From Ga0077555 sp041397775 (lineage in GTDB: Bacteria > Pseudomonadota > Alphaproteobacteria > Rhizobiales > Hyphomicrobiaceae), in NCBI GenBank assembly GCA_041397775.1, contig JAWKWB010000005.1, positions 62,001 through 126,000 on the forward strand: 64,000 nucleotides of DNA, given 5' to 3'. The notes under the pieces are model-generated. The model made no database searches and was not told where the DNA came from. It worked only from the letters and a program-made list of their open reading frames with translations. The translations under genes and the position numbers were made by a program. Positions 1-8,890 of the stretch are shown piece by piece (the first letter of the stretch is position 1; each line of letters begins with the position of its first letter).

Positions 1-1
1 C

Positions 2-406
2 TTCGACGCCATGGTCTCGAAAGGCCGCCATGGCCTTCAGAAATTCGTCGAGTGGACCGCGACGGCGCCCGCCCGCATGTACGGCCTGCATCCCAGGAAG
101 GGCGACATCTTCATCGGCGCCGATGCCGACGTCTGCATCTGGGACCCGAACAAGCGCGTGACCATCCGCGACGAGGACGTTCACGATCGCACCGGCTACA
201 CGCCCTACGTCGGGCGCACGCTCGAAGGCTGGCCTGTGACGGTGCTGCGGCGCGGCAGCGTCATCGTGGACGGGGGCAAGCTGTCGGCGGCCGCAGGCTC
301 CGGCCAGTTCCTGCCGCGCGAGGCCGGCGAGGCCGCGCGGCCAACCGGCCGCCTGTCGCTCGAGTTCGATCCCGAGCGAAACTTCGGCGCGGAACTCTAC
401 AAGTAA
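2..406 (+). CDS. Dihydropyrimidinase (D-hydantoinase), C-terminal part
   Basis: The window opens inside this gene; the frame is open from base 2 and ends with TAA at 404-406, giving about 134 residues of the C-terminus. The stretch reads as the end of a cyclic amidohydrolase of the dihydropyrimidinase family: NPARMYGLHPRKGDI-like segment (here APARMYGLHPRKGDIFIGAD), the VCIWDP strand and the final beta-sandwich with TPYVGRTLEGWPVTVLRRG. These enzymes open dihydropyrimidine or hydantoin rings to N-carbamoyl amino acids in the cytoplasm. The catalytic metal centre lies upstream of the window. The next gene is convergent (ends at 419). An assignment to dihydropyrimidinase rather than allantoinase rests on the P-x-K-G-x-I and SxxTYHxxV-like spacing and is fairly safe. 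Confidence 0.85.
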   Translation, partial: FDAMVSKGRHGLQKFVEWTATAPARMYGLHPRKGDIFIGADADVCIWDPNKRVTIRDEDVHDRTGYTPYVGRTLEGWPVTVLRRGSVIVDGGKLSAAAGSGQFLPREAGEAARPTGRLSLEFDPERNFGAELYK

Positions 407-418
407 ACGGGCCTACGC

Positions 419-2938
419 TCAGTTGCCGGCAGAGCGCACGTCGTGGCGTGCGGTCTGCCTCTGGCGCAACCCGGCACGGCGCACGGGCCTGCGACGCGGA
501 CGTGCCTGCGCCGCCTCCTGCGGTACGGCCTTGGCCTTTGCCTTGGCCGGACCGGCGTGCCGTTCGCCCTGCGCCCGCTCCAGATCCTCGAGAAGAACCT
601 CCAGCAGCGGCGCCGCCACCTGCCCCGAATGCACGCTGCGCCCGAACGGCGCGCTGGTCGAGCCCGTGCCGACGAGCACGACATAGGAATAGGCGCGGCC
701 GGTGGAGAACTGCAGGCCGCCCGCCACCCAGATGTCGACGGTCTGGTTGGCATCGTCGGTGGTATCCGTGCCCGTCTTGGCGAAATGCAGGTTCAGCCCG
801 GCGCGCTCTGCCGCACACCAGCGCGACAGGCTCTTCAACGTGCCCTGCGGCTGCCCCTTGTGCCGATGGCAGAGCGGCGCCTGCAGCACGGACCGTACGA
901 AGCCGCGCGCGCTGCTGCGCATCAGCCGGTCGGGCACGATGGCGGCCGGGCCGGCGTGCGTCTCGGCCAGGGACAACGCTCCCAGGTCGTATCGCTTGAC
1001 CAGCGTCGGGGGCGGAACCGCCGCCTGCCCGCGGCCCGTCAGCCCGGCGAGCACCACGCTCGCCATATGATGCACCCGCTGCGGCGAGCCCGAGATCAGG
1101 CCGCGCACCGCCGCAGTCGAAGGCGGCGTCGCCTCGCTGGCAGACGCCGACGGCGGCATGGTGAAGCCGAAGCCGTCGATGAGCCTGCGTATCCGGGATT
1201 GCCCCAGCCGGGCCGCCCGCCATTCCAGCGGCCGGTTGAGCGAGCACGCGAACGCCACCAGCGCGCGGCGTTCGCCCGGCGTCCCGCCGCTGCCCTTGGC
1301 GCATGTTTCGCCCCGGCCGCGCTCCGGCGCCAGCGCGTCCGCGTAGAGCGTGTCGACGCTGTCGTGACGCCCGTTGCCCGCCGCGATCGCCACCAGCATC
1401 TTGCCGACCGAGGCGATCCGCCGCTGCTCGCGCGCGGGATCATAGCGCGCACTCGCCCTGTCGCGCGCGAACGGCGATCCGAAATAGGCGCCCGTCTGGC
1501 CATTGTCGAAATAGCGGACGATCTCTCCATTGGCGTTTGCCGCAGCGATGATCACCTGCGGCATCGTCAGCCCGGCGCCCTGGCCGCTCCCCTTGCCTGG
1601 ATCGAGCGTGAAACCCGGCGCCAGATGGCTGCTCCATTTCGCATCGAGCGCACTGAGCCGCTCCCGAATGCGATCGCCGAACGCCAGATTGTCCGGCACG
1701 TCGAGCGTCGTCGTCACGCCACGCACCGCTTCCCGCCAGCCGCGCCCATGCAGCTGCTTCATTTCCTCGCGGAGGCCGAAGCGCGCGGCCGGCAGAAGGG
1801 CGTTGGCGCGGATCACCGGATTGGCGGTCGCGCGCTGCGCCAGGTTTGGCGCGTAACGGTCCAGCGCCTCCTGCAGCTTGGGGCGAACCTTGGGATCTGG
1901 CGGCCCGCCGGCCAGCCCGATCAACTCGAACAGCACGTCCTTCTTGAGTTGCTGATCCGCGATCAGCTTCTCCGCGCACATCCGCGCCCGCACTTCGGTG
2001 ATGTAGCGCCAGTGATCCTCGCGCACGGCATTGAGCCGCTCGTTGCCCGGCAGCAGGACGATCGGCTTGTTGACCGCGGAGGCGAGCACGAACTGCTCCG
2101 CCACGGTCAGGTCCTTCGCCTCCTTGCCGAACACGATGCGGCTCGTCATCTCCACGCCGTGCAGCGGCGCACCGCCCGTGCGCTGCGCGAGCCATAGGTG
2201 ATTGGCCGCCCACTGCTTCAACGGAAGATCGTCTCCCCCGCGCGTCAGCTCGTGATAGATGACCGGCGCCAGCCACCATTCCCCGAGCTTGCGCCTGAGC
2301 TTGGTGAAGCCGCTCTCCCGCGAGCTCGGCGGCGTCTTGTAGATCACGCGCGCGAACTGCATCGGCAGCGTCGAACCGCCGACGCCGAGGCTGGGCCGCC
2401 TCAGGGCGATCGAGCGCTTGATGGTCGAATAGGGGATCTTCAGCACCCCCATCAGATCGATGCCGTAGGGGTTGAGCCAGCCGCCGATGTAGCGGTCCTC
2501 GTGATACGTCAGGCACTGCCAGTACTGCTCCGGAACGACGCTCACGGGGATCGACTTGTGATCGGGGTTGGCGGTGTAACCCGCCAGCTCGATCGCTTCA
2601 CCCGTCCAATTGACGTCACCCTGGCTGTCGAGCCGCGGATCGAACGTGCCGACGAACTGACCCTGTCGATCGAAGATCGCTGTCGCCATCCAGCGCTCGG
2701 CATCGTAGCGCAGCCGCTGTCCGTGAAGGTGGTGCCCCACGATCCCACGGATCGGTGCCACGACATAGACGAGCAGGATCGCGAAAGCGACGAAGGCGAA
2801 CGCGGCAGTCACGACGTGACGCAGCGGCCCGAGCTTCGGCGCAAGGACGAAAGGAAAGGCCAGCAGGCCCAGGAGCCGCCGGACAGAAAGCGCCACCAGC
2901 TCGAATGCCCCTGCAAATGCACGGAGGAGGTGAATCAT
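419..2938 (-). CDS. Class A penicillin-binding protein (GT51 transglycosylase plus transpeptidase)
   Basis: An 839-residue bifunctional peptidoglycan synthase. Residues about 42-62 form the single membrane anchor, so the rest is periplasmic. The GT51 glycosyltransferase domain follows, with the catalytic motif HEDRY (Glu147) and GGSTLPMQ (187-194), the counterpart of GGSTITQQ. The transpeptidase domain carries all three active-site boxes: SVGK (Ser510, Lys513), SLN (566-568) and KTG (721-723). The family polymerises lipid II glycan strands and cross-links the stem peptides. The protein is rather divergent from textbook PBP1a (no recognisable OB insert) and ends in an Arg-rich tail. It is divergent from the mscS gene and convergent with the dihydropyrimidinase. 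Another cell-wall gene (D,D-carboxypeptidase) lies 2 kb away. Confidence 0.85.
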   Translation of the reverse strand: MIHLLRAFAGAFELVALSVRRLLGLLAFPFVLAPKLGPLRHVVTAAFAFVAFAILLVYVVAPIRGIVGHHLHGQRLRYDAERWMATAIFDRQGQFVGTFDPRLDSQGDVNWTGEAIELAGYTANPDHKSIPVSVVPEQYWQCLTYHEDRYIGGWLNPYGIDLMGVLKIPYSTIKRSIALRRPSLGVGGSTLPMQFARVIYKTPPSSRESGFTKLRRKLGEWWLAPVIYHELTRGGDDLPLKQWAANHLWLAQRTGGAPLHGVEMTSRIVFGKEAKDLTVAEQFVLASAVNKPIVLLPGNERLNAVREDHWRYITEVRARMCAEKLIADQQLKKDVLFELIGLAGGPPDPKVRPKLQEALDRYAPNLAQRATANPVIRANALLPAARFGLREEMKQLHGRGWREAVRGVTTTLDVPDNLAFGDRIRERLSALDAKWSSHLAPGFTLDPGKGSGQGAGLTMPQVIIAAANANGEIVRYFDNGQTGAYFGSPFARDRASARYDPAREQRRIASVGKMLVAIAAGNGRHDSVDTLYADALAPERGRGETCAKGSGGTPGERRALVAFACSLNRPLEWRAARLGQSRIRRLIDGFGFTMPPSASASEATPPSTAAVRGLISGSPQRVHHMASVVLAGLTGRGQAAVPPPTLVKRYDLGALSLAETHAGPAAIVPDRLMRSSARGFVRSVLQAPLCHRHKGQPQGTLKSLSRWCAAERAGLNLHFAKTGTDTTDDANQTVDIWVAGGLQFSTGRAYSYVVLVGTGSTSAPFGRSVHSGQVAAPLLEVLLEDLERAQGERHAGPAKAKAKAVPQEAAQARPRRRPVRRAGLRQRQTARHDVRSAGN

Positions 2939-3366
2939 GGGCGACGCGACGCTCGAAACGATGGCCCGGCCGTCGGCTGGGCAGCGAAAACCTGTGCGTA
3001 CGCCTTAGATCGTCATTATGGCCCGCGTTCGTTGCCAATGTGGCGTTTCGACCGCGCCTCGCTTTGGGCTTGAAGCGAATCGGTTGCACACGCGAGAATT
3101 TTCGCGTTTTGCAAGAAAAAAATGCAACCCCACGGAGCTTCGGTCTTTGATCGCTCGCACAGGTTCGCACAATAGACGCGGTCGCAAGCGGCACTCCGTT
3201 CGGCACGGTCGAAAATGGTCAACTAATTGATAAATCGTTTGTTTACGAACATCACCCTGACCCGCCGATCTCGACGGCGCTCGCCACCTACGGTAGAACA
3301 GCACCACTTTTATTTATGTTGAGCCAAGAATCGTCATTGAAGTTTAATTATTTTTCCTGGGACGAC

Positions 3367-3395
3367 TTGCATTTTTGTCGCAGTTGGGCTTGAAT
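3367..3395 (+). promoter_or_regulatory. Predicted promoter of the small RNA at 3402
   Basis: TTGCAT at 3367-3372 and TTGAAT at 3390-3395 are separated by exactly 17 bases, a sigma-70-like layout with the relaxed -10 box common in alphaproteobacteria. The segment lies in an unusually AT-rich pocket of this GC-rich window and points to a start near base 3402, just before a compact set of hairpins. The -10 is weak, so confidence is moderate. Confidence 0.45.
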
Positions 3396-3401
3396 AGGAC
3401 T

Positions 3402-3490
3402 GTCCGAAACGTGGCGCCGTCCCACCTATCCCCCCCATAGTGGCGTCACGCTCTAAGCCCGCGGCCAGTCCCCCGGCCGCGGGCCTTTTC
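3402..3490 (+). ncRNA. Candidate trans-acting small RNA with C-rich loops
   Basis: No protein fits this stretch, yet it is highly structured. Bases 3410-3418 pair with 3442-3450 (nine pairs, one G-U), enclosing an upper stem CTAT/ATAG (3426-3429 with 3437-3440) whose loop is seven consecutive C residues (3430-3436). A second hairpin, ten perfect pairs (3457-3466 with 3475-3484), has loop AGTCCCCC and is followed by CTTTTC, so it doubles as an intrinsic terminator. Alphaproteobacterial sRNAs commonly expose C-rich loops that pair with Shine-Dalgarno sequences. A plausible promoter lies immediately upstream. That this is a real sRNA of about 90 nt is inference from structure; the family is not identified. 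Confidence 0.55.
3457..3489 (+). terminator. Intrinsic terminator of the candidate small RNA
   Basis: Perfect 10-bp GC stem (GCCCGCGGCC / GGCCGCGGGC), 8-base loop, then CTTTTC. It is on the plus strand and about 245 bases upstream of the mscS start, with no protein gene ahead of it, which is why an RNA gene was looked for upstream. Confidence 0.75.
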
Positions 3491-3735
3491 ATTTCTGCTC
3501 CCCCAGCAATTCCGCCGAAGTCGTCCGTCGTCCACAGTATCGGCGTGTGGTCCCAATTCTGCCCGTTCGAACCGGGTACACTTTGTCCAGTGATTCGAAC
3601 GGGCCGCGTTCGTCGCCGCGCTCCCCTGCAGGCCGTGACCTTGGCGTGACAGCCGCGAGCAACCGCACGAGGCGGGCCGGCGCGACAGACATCCTGCAGC
3701 CGGGCCGACTGGCCGAGGCGCATCGAGAGGTGGAA

Positions 3736-5082
3736 ATGAACGGATTGTTCCTCCAGATGCCGAAGGCCGTCGAGGGAGTCTGGCTGTCCTTCCTGAACCT
3801 GTTGTCCGTCTGGACCATCTATCAGGCCCTGATCATCGCGGGATGCTGGGGCGCGTCGCTCCTCGTCACGCGCCGGCTCGAACCTTGGCTCGAGGCGCGC
3901 CTGCGCCGCATCGAGCAGCAGCCGGCGTTGCTGCGCTTCCTCGTGGCATTGCTGCGGCGGCTGCACTGGGCGCTGTTCGCGTTGATGCTCTGGACGTCGG
4001 CCAAGGTGCTGCGCGAGTTCACGTGGCCGAGCAACAGCTACTTCGTGGCCTTGTCCGCCAGTCTGGCCACGTCCTGGACCATCGTCAGCATCCTCTCGCG
4101 CACGATCCGCAAGCGATCGCTCGCCAAGATCGTTGAGATCGCGGTCTGGTCGGTGGCGGCCCTCTACATCGTCGGGTGGCTCGACGCGACCATCACCTCG
4201 CTCGACTTTGTCGCCCTGTCGTTCGGCGGCGTGCGCATTTCGGTGCTCACCGTCGTCAAGGCGATCGCCGTCCTGGGTGTGTTGCTCTGGCTCGGTAATG
4301 TCGTGGGCGACGTCCTCGAGAAGAACCTCAAGCAGAGCGATCTCCTGAGCCCCAGCCTCCAGGTGCTCGTGGGCAAGCTGTCGAAGGCCGTCTCCGTCAC
4401 CATCGCCGTCCTCATCGCCCTGTCTGCGGCCGGCATCGACGTCACGATCCTCACGGTCTTCTCGGGTGCCTTCGGCCTCGGCTTGGGCTTCGGCCTCCAG
4501 AAACTCGCATCGAACCTGGCCAGCGGCATCATCATGCTGACCGACCGTTCGGTGAAGCCCGGCGACATCATCCAGGTCGGCACGACGTTCGGCTGGATCA
4601 CGTCGATGCGGGCCCGCTACGTGTCGGTCGTCACCCGCGACGGCGCGGAATACCTGATCCCCAACGAGCAGTTCATCACCGAGCGCGTCGTCAACTGGTC
4701 CTACACGGATCGCAACATCCGCATCGAAATCAAGTTCGGCGTCGCCTACGACAGCGACCCCCACGTAGTGCGCAAGCTCGTGACGGATGCGATTTCGTCC
4801 ATCGATCGCGTGCTCCCCGACCCGCCGCCCATCTGCCATCTCGTCGGCTTTGGCGAGTCCTCGCTGGATTTCGTCGCACGCTTCTGGATCTGCGACCCCG
4901 ACGAGGGCGTGACGAACGTGCGGGGGCAGGCCCTGCTGGCGGTCTGGGACGTCTTCCGCGAGCACGGCATCCAGATCCCCTATCCGCATCGCGAGGTTAT
5001 CGTGCGCGGGGGCGAGGAAGGCGAAATGACGTCGGCCAATGCGAAGTTGGCACGCCTCGCGGGGAAAAGCGGCGCCGCCTGA
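3736..5082 (+). CDS. Mechanosensitive ion channel, MscS family
   Basis: A 448-residue inner-membrane protein that opens under membrane tension to release solutes during hypo-osmotic shock. Several hydrophobic segments precede the signature pore helix region FGAFGLGLGFGLQKLASN-like (here SGAFGLGLGFGLQKLASNLA) and the beta-domain entry DRSVKPGDIIQV, followed by the cytoplasmic cage. The ATG at 3736 is preferred over an upstream in-frame ATG at 3547 because it has GAGAGG at 3725-3730 and directly starts the first hydrophobic region, whereas the extra 63 residues upstream are low-complexity and overlap nothing conserved. It is convergent with the D,D-carboxypeptidase (21-base gap). Longer than E. 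coli MscS (286 aa), comparable to medium-size YnaI-type channels. Confidence 0.9.
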   Translation: MNGLFLQMPKAVEGVWLSFLNLLSVWTIYQALIIAGCWGASLLVTRRLEPWLEARLRRIEQQPALLRFLVALLRRLHWALFALMLWTSAKVLREFTWPSNSYFVALSASLATSWTIVSILSRTIRKRSLAKIVEIAVWSVAALYIVGWLDATITSLDFVALSFGGVRISVLTVVKAIAVLGVLLWLGNVVGDVLEKNLKQSDLLSPSLQVLVGKLSKAVSVTIAVLIALSAAGIDVTILTVFSGAFGLGLGFGLQKLASNLASGIIMLTDRSVKPGDIIQVGTTFGWITSMRARYVSVVTRDGAEYLIPNEQFITERVVNWSYTDRNIRIEIKFGVAYDSDPHVVRKLVTDAISSIDRVLPDPPPICHLVGFGESSLDFVARFWICDPDEGVTNVRGQALLAVWDVFREHGIQIPYPHREVIVRGGEEGEMTSANAKLARLAGKSGAA

Positions 5083-5103
5083 CAGGGCAACGCCAGCGTC
5101 GCG

Positions 5104-6243
5104 TCAGTGCTTCTTGGCAGCGACGCGGGGCGTGGGCGTGGAGATGACGCCGGCCGCCACGGCTCCCGCCACTGGCCCGTCGGCGAGGCTCGGACGCTTT
5201 ACCGTGACGATCGTGGGCCGCGCCAATTGCCGACCTCGGCGCGCCACCCGGTTGCCACACTTGCGCGTGCGCGTGATGCGCGTCAGGTCATGCGCAGGCG
5301 TTTCGGCACCGTGGCTGACCGGCACCTGGTCCAGCGACACGGTTTTCAGCGCCTGCCCGTCGATCTCCACGTCATTGCCTTCGACATAGGCAAACCCCGC
5401 CTCGAGCAGATCCTTGGCACGCTTCGAGCGGCCGTTCCGCGTCAGTGCTCCCAGGATGACCACACCGAGCCGGCGGCCTTCGCGCGTCGCCGTGGCGACG
5501 ACATTGTAGCCCGACCCGCAGGTAAAGCCCGTCTTCATGCCGTCCGCGCCCGCCAGCGTCCGCAGCAGCTCGTTCTGCGAATGGAACGTCTGCTTGTGGA
5601 TGCGCACCTCCCGCGTCGAGAACAGCTCGATGCTCTCGGGGAAATCGCGGCCCAGAGCCATGGTCAGCCTGGCAAAGTCGCGTGCTGTCGTCATCTGCTC
5701 GGCGTCGGGCAATCCGTGCGGGTTCTTGAAGTGCGTGCGCGACATGCCCAGCCGCTTGGCGGTATCGTTCTGCAGCCTGGCGAAATCTTCTTCGCTGCCC
5801 GCGATCAGCTCCGCCAGCGCCATCGAGAAATCGTTCGCGGAACGCAGGATCACGCCGCGCACGGCCTGTGCGACCGTGATGTCGATGCCCTTGCGCAAGC
5901 CGATCCGCGTCGCCGGCTGCGCGCGGGCCTTGTCCGAAAGGGGAACCTTCGTATCCCAGGTGAGCCGCCCAGCGCGAACGGCGTCCAGCGTCAGATAGAC
6001 CGTCATCATCTTCGTCAGCGATGCGGGAAACCAGGGCTCGTCGATGTTCACTTCATAGAGTGCCTTGCCTGTCGCCGGTTCGAACAGCAGCACGGCCCCG
6101 ATGTCCTCGTCGGCCCTGGGTTTGGCAGCCTTGGGTTTGGCGGCCTCGGCACACCAGCCCTGCGATCCGGCGCCCGTCGCCAGCAGTAATGCGATGGCAA
6201 GAGACGCGACTGCCTGCAAAGGTCGCCAAGTCTGCAAAGTCAT
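5104..6243 (-). CDS. D-alanyl-D-alanine carboxypeptidase (PBP5/DacA-type)
   Basis: A 379-residue low-molecular-weight penicillin-binding protein that trims the terminal D-Ala from peptidoglycan stem peptides. A signal peptide (hydrophobic stretch 10-27, cleavage likely near the Cys-Ala at 31-32) precedes the S11 peptidase domain with SLTK (Ser75, Lys78), SAN (135-137) and KTG (237-239). The C-terminal PBP5-like domain is short and ends in a basic segment rather than an obvious amphipathic anchor. The start at 6243 was chosen because it places the hydrophobic signal at the N-terminus; ATGs six bases and 42 bases further upstream are in frame. Divergent from the metallo-hydrolase gene at 6447. 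Confidence 0.9.
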   Translation of the reverse strand: MTLQTWRPLQAVASLAIALLLATGAGSQGWCAEAAKPKAAKPRADEDIGAVLLFEPATGKALYEVNIDEPWFPASLTKMMTVYLTLDAVRAGRLTWDTKVPLSDKARAQPATRIGLRKGIDITVAQAVRGVILRSANDFSMALAELIAGSEEDFARLQNDTAKRLGMSRTHFKNPHGLPDAEQMTTARDFARLTMALGRDFPESIELFSTREVRIHKQTFHSQNELLRTLAGADGMKTGFTCGSGYNVVATATREGRRLGVVILGALTRNGRSKRAKDLLEAGFAYVEGNDVEIDGQALKTVSLDQVPVSHGAETPAHDLTRITRTRKCGNRVARRGRQLARPTIVTVKRPSLADGPVAGAVAAGVISTPTPRVAAKKH

Positions 6244-6446
6244 TCCCATCCCACCCAAATCAGTCGCGTGGTCCGCGAGCGTCATATTCGAAGATCAGAA
6301 CGCAAAGACACACGGCGCGCCAGCCGGTGGAGTGACGCGGGCGCATGATGGCTGATCGCAGCCGCTGGGCAAATCGAGTGTCACTCGTCGAATAGCGCGA
6401 CTATAGTTTGCAACGGCAGTGCCAGCAACGCACGGAGGAAACGAAA

Positions 6447-7322
6447 ATGAGCAAAGGCTTGTCATTGGGCAACATCACGATCCAGCGCGTGGTGGAACAG
6501 GAAGGCCCGTTCTTCGATCCGTTCCAGTTCTTCCCCACATACACGCGTGAGATGCACGAGGAGAACAAGTCCTGGCTCGAGCCGCGCTTCGTCGACCCCA
6601 AGACCGGTCAACTCGTCCTGTGCATCCAGAGCTACGTCGTGCGCACGCCGCACCACAACATCATGATCGATACGTGCGTCGGCAATCACAAGCCGCGCCC
6701 GCATCGCCCGTTCTGGGACATGATGACCTCCGACCGCTACGAGAAGGCGCTTGCCGCGACCGGCCTCACCTTCGAGGACATCGACTACGTGATGTGCACG
6801 CATCTGCACGTCGACCACACCGGCTGGAACACACGTCTCGAGAACGGCCGCTGGGTGCCGACCTTCCCGAAGGCGAAATACGTCTTCTCCGATCGCGAAC
6901 TCGAATTCTGGACCGAGCGCCACAAGCAGGACCCCGACGCCTGCCCCTGGGTCACCGATTCGGTTCTGCCCATCGTCGAGGCGCGCCGCACCGAGATCGT
7001 GAAGAGCAACCACTGCCTCAATGACCTCGTCACGCTCATCCCCACGCCCGGCCACACCATCGATCACTACGCAGTGCACGTCGGCAAGCCGGGCGCGGAT
7101 GCCGTCATCACCGGCGACATGATCCATTCGCCGATCCAGGCCCGCTACCCCGAAGTCGGCATGATGTCGGACTACAGCTCGAAATTGGCAGGTGAAACGC
7201 GCCGCAAGTTCTTCGGCCGCTTCGCCGACACCTCGACGCTGATCTGCACGGGCCACTTCCCCACGCCGTCCATCGGCCGCTTCAAGGCCTGTGGCGACCA
7301 CTTCATGTACGAGGATGCGTGA
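6447..7322 (+). CDS. MBL-fold metallo-hydrolase
   Basis: A 291-residue cytoplasmic metallo-beta-lactamase-fold hydrolase. The zinc-binding motif HLHVDH (His119, His121, Asp123, His124) is intact, with the later ligands in TPGHT and TGDMIHSP, and GHFPTP near the end. The closest characterised relatives in motif layout are lactonases and methyl-parathion-hydrolase-like enzymes, but the substrate cannot be read from sequence. ATG 6447 has GGAGGA at 6434-6439, eight bases upstream. The gene ends 20 bases inside the 3' end of the convergent flavin monooxygenase gene. Confidence 0.85.
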   Translation: MSKGLSLGNITIQRVVEQEGPFFDPFQFFPTYTREMHEENKSWLEPRFVDPKTGQLVLCIQSYVVRTPHHNIMIDTCVGNHKPRPHRPFWDMMTSDRYEKALAATGLTFEDIDYVMCTHLHVDHTGWNTRLENGRWVPTFPKAKYVFSDRELEFWTERHKQDPDACPWVTDSVLPIVEARRTEIVKSNHCLNDLVTLIPTPGHTIDHYAVHVGKPGADAVITGDMIHSPIQARYPEVGMMSDYSSKLAGETRRKFFGRFADTSTLICTGHFPTPSIGRFKACGDHFMYEDA

Positions 7323-8502
7323 CGGGCACCTGCCACGCATAGACCCAGTCGTAGCGTGCCATGGCACGCTGCGGCGGCATCAGGCGCATGGCTGCATTCC
7401 GTGCTGCGGCCATCACGCCGTTCATATGGAAGATCCGCCCGTTCTCCCGTGACGCGGCCACCACGCGATCGGCGCGCGCCATGCGATCCCGCGCATAGAC
7501 GGCAAGTGCTTCCGGCACATCGCCCGGCCGCTCGGCGATACGCACGGCCAGCGTCACGGCATCCTCCAGCGCCAGGCAGCCACCCTGCGCCAGGAATGGC
7601 AGGATCGGATGCGCGGCATCCCCGAGCAGGGTCACACGCCCGCGCGACCAGAACGGCAGCGGCGGCAGTCCGTAGAGCGCCCATCCCTGCCACCCGTCGA
7701 TCGCGGCAAGCGTGTCCCGCAATTCCGGTGCGAACCCCGCGAGCGCCTCGCCAATCCCGCGGGCCGGCACGTCCCGGCTCCAGCCCGGCTCGCGGCGGTC
7801 CTCGACACGGATGATGACCAGCGCCACCTCGCGACCGCCGCTGATGGGATAGTGGACGACATGGCCCCGCGGCGACAGCCAGACGCCCGTGGCCTCGCGC
7901 GCCAGGAACGGCGCCGCATCCGCACGCAGGATGACGGCGCGCGCAGCCGTCCGGCCCGTGAACTGAGGATCGAGAGCGGGGTGCAAATGCCGGCGAACCA
8001 CCGAGAACGCTCCGTCCGCCCCCACCAACGCCGCGCCGGCATGCGATGCGCCCCGCGTGGAAACGACAGTCACGCCATCGCCCGTCTCTGCGATCCGTGC
8101 GACCTCGAAGTCCGTCGTGATATCCAGGAGCGGTTCGCGGCCTGCCGCATCGAGCAACGCCGCCTGCAAGTCGCGCCGATGTGCCACGAGATAGGGTGCG
8201 CCGTGTCGCGCGGCGATGATATCGCCGAGTGGGAGCGTGGCCAGCATCGCGCCGGTCCGCCCGTCCCGCGCCTCGATCGCGCGGGGCCGGCCGCAGTGTG
8301 GCAGCAGGTGGGGCAGTGCGCCGAGCCAGTCGAGGGCGCGCGCACCGTTCGGCCCGATCTGGATGCCCGCGCCGGCGACCGAGAACTCCAGGCGACGTTC
8401 GAGGATGTGCGCAGCGACGCCCAGGCGCGCCAACGCGATGCCCAGCGCCAGCCCGCCGATGCCGCCACCGGCAATCAGGATGGGCTGTGGGGGCGTCGTC
8501 AA
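7303..8502 (-). CDS. FAD-dependent aromatic-ring monooxygenase, salicylate hydroxylase-like
   Basis: A 399-residue group A flavoprotein monooxygenase. The N-terminal dinucleotide-binding motif GGGIGG (residues 12-17) is followed by an Arg-rich FAD segment and the second flavin motif GRVTLLGDAAHP with LALEDA. Family members hydroxylate phenolic acids such as salicylate or 3-hydroxybenzoate using NAD(P)H and oxygen; the true substrate is unknown. It lies 30 bases downstream of the zf-CHCC gene on the same strand, suggesting co-transcription. Its last 20 bases overlap the 3' end of the oppositely oriented metallo-hydrolase gene. Confidence 0.85.
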   Translation of the reverse strand: MTTPPQPILIAGGGIGGLALGIALARLGVAAHILERRLEFSVAGAGIQIGPNGARALDWLGALPHLLPHCGRPRAIEARDGRTGAMLATLPLGDIIAARHGAPYLVAHRRDLQAALLDAAGREPLLDITTDFEVARIAETGDGVTVVSTRGASHAGAALVGADGAFSVVRRHLHPALDPQFTGRTAARAVILRADAAPFLAREATGVWLSPRGHVVHYPISGGREVALVIIRVEDRREPGWSRDVPARGIGEALAGFAPELRDTLAAIDGWQGWALYGLPPLPFWSRGRVTLLGDAAHPILPFLAQGGCLALEDAVTLAVRIAERPGDVPEALAVYARDRMARADRVVAASRENGRIFHMNGVMAAARNAAMRLMPPQRAMARYDWVYAWQVPVTHPRT

Positions 8503-8532
8503 ATCGCCAAACCTCGGGTTTAGGCGTCCGGT

Positions 8533-8778
8533 TCAGACGTTCTCGTGGTGCACGAGGCACCCCTTGGGATCCGTCTCGTCCTCGGCCAGCCGCTCGTCGA
8601 GCACATAGAGCGTCGAGCAGTACGGGCAGAGAATCTGGGTGTCCTGCCCCATGTCCAGATAGACATGCGGGTGGTCGTAGGGCGGACGCGCGCCCATGCA
8701 CTGGAACTCTTTGACGCCGACCGAGATCTTCTCGACACCGAGGTCGTTGGCGAAATGGGGGGTGGTCGAGGCGGCCAT
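8533..8778 (-). CDS. zf-CHCC zinc-finger protein (NDUFS6-like)
   Basis: An 81-residue protein with the CHCC zinc ligands Cys27, His36 or His38, Cys51 and Cys54 (EFQCMG, DHPHVYL, CPYC). The domain is that of mitochondrial complex I accessory subunit NDUFS6, and free-standing homologues of this size are widespread in alphaproteobacteria. The start at 8778 (MAASTTP) is preferred to one six codons upstream because the conserved part begins there. It precedes the flavin monooxygenase on the same strand and is divergent from the alpha/beta hydrolase. A direct complex I role in this organism is inference from homology. Confidence 0.85.
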   Translation of the reverse strand: MAASTTPHFANDLGVEKISVGVKEFQCMGARPPYDHPHVYLDMGQDTQILCPYCSTLYVLDERLAEDETDPKGCLVHHENV

Positions 8779-8890
8779 CCTGTGATTCCCTGGCATCCAC
8801 TGTCGGTTCTTGGTCCGTCAAACACCATACTGGGCCGCCGAACGCAAGCACAGGGGCCGGCTGGTCGCAGCCGGAACGCGAGAAAACAAC

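Noticed and set aside
3018..3230. Short open frames on both strands in the gap between the PBP and mscS genes
   Set aside because: No ribosome sites or recognisable protein sequence; the stretch is AT-rich and overlaps likely promoter regions.
3547..3735. Extended N-terminus of the MscS channel
   Set aside because: The extra 63 residues are low-complexity and the inner ATG has a better ribosome site and begins the hydrophobic domain.
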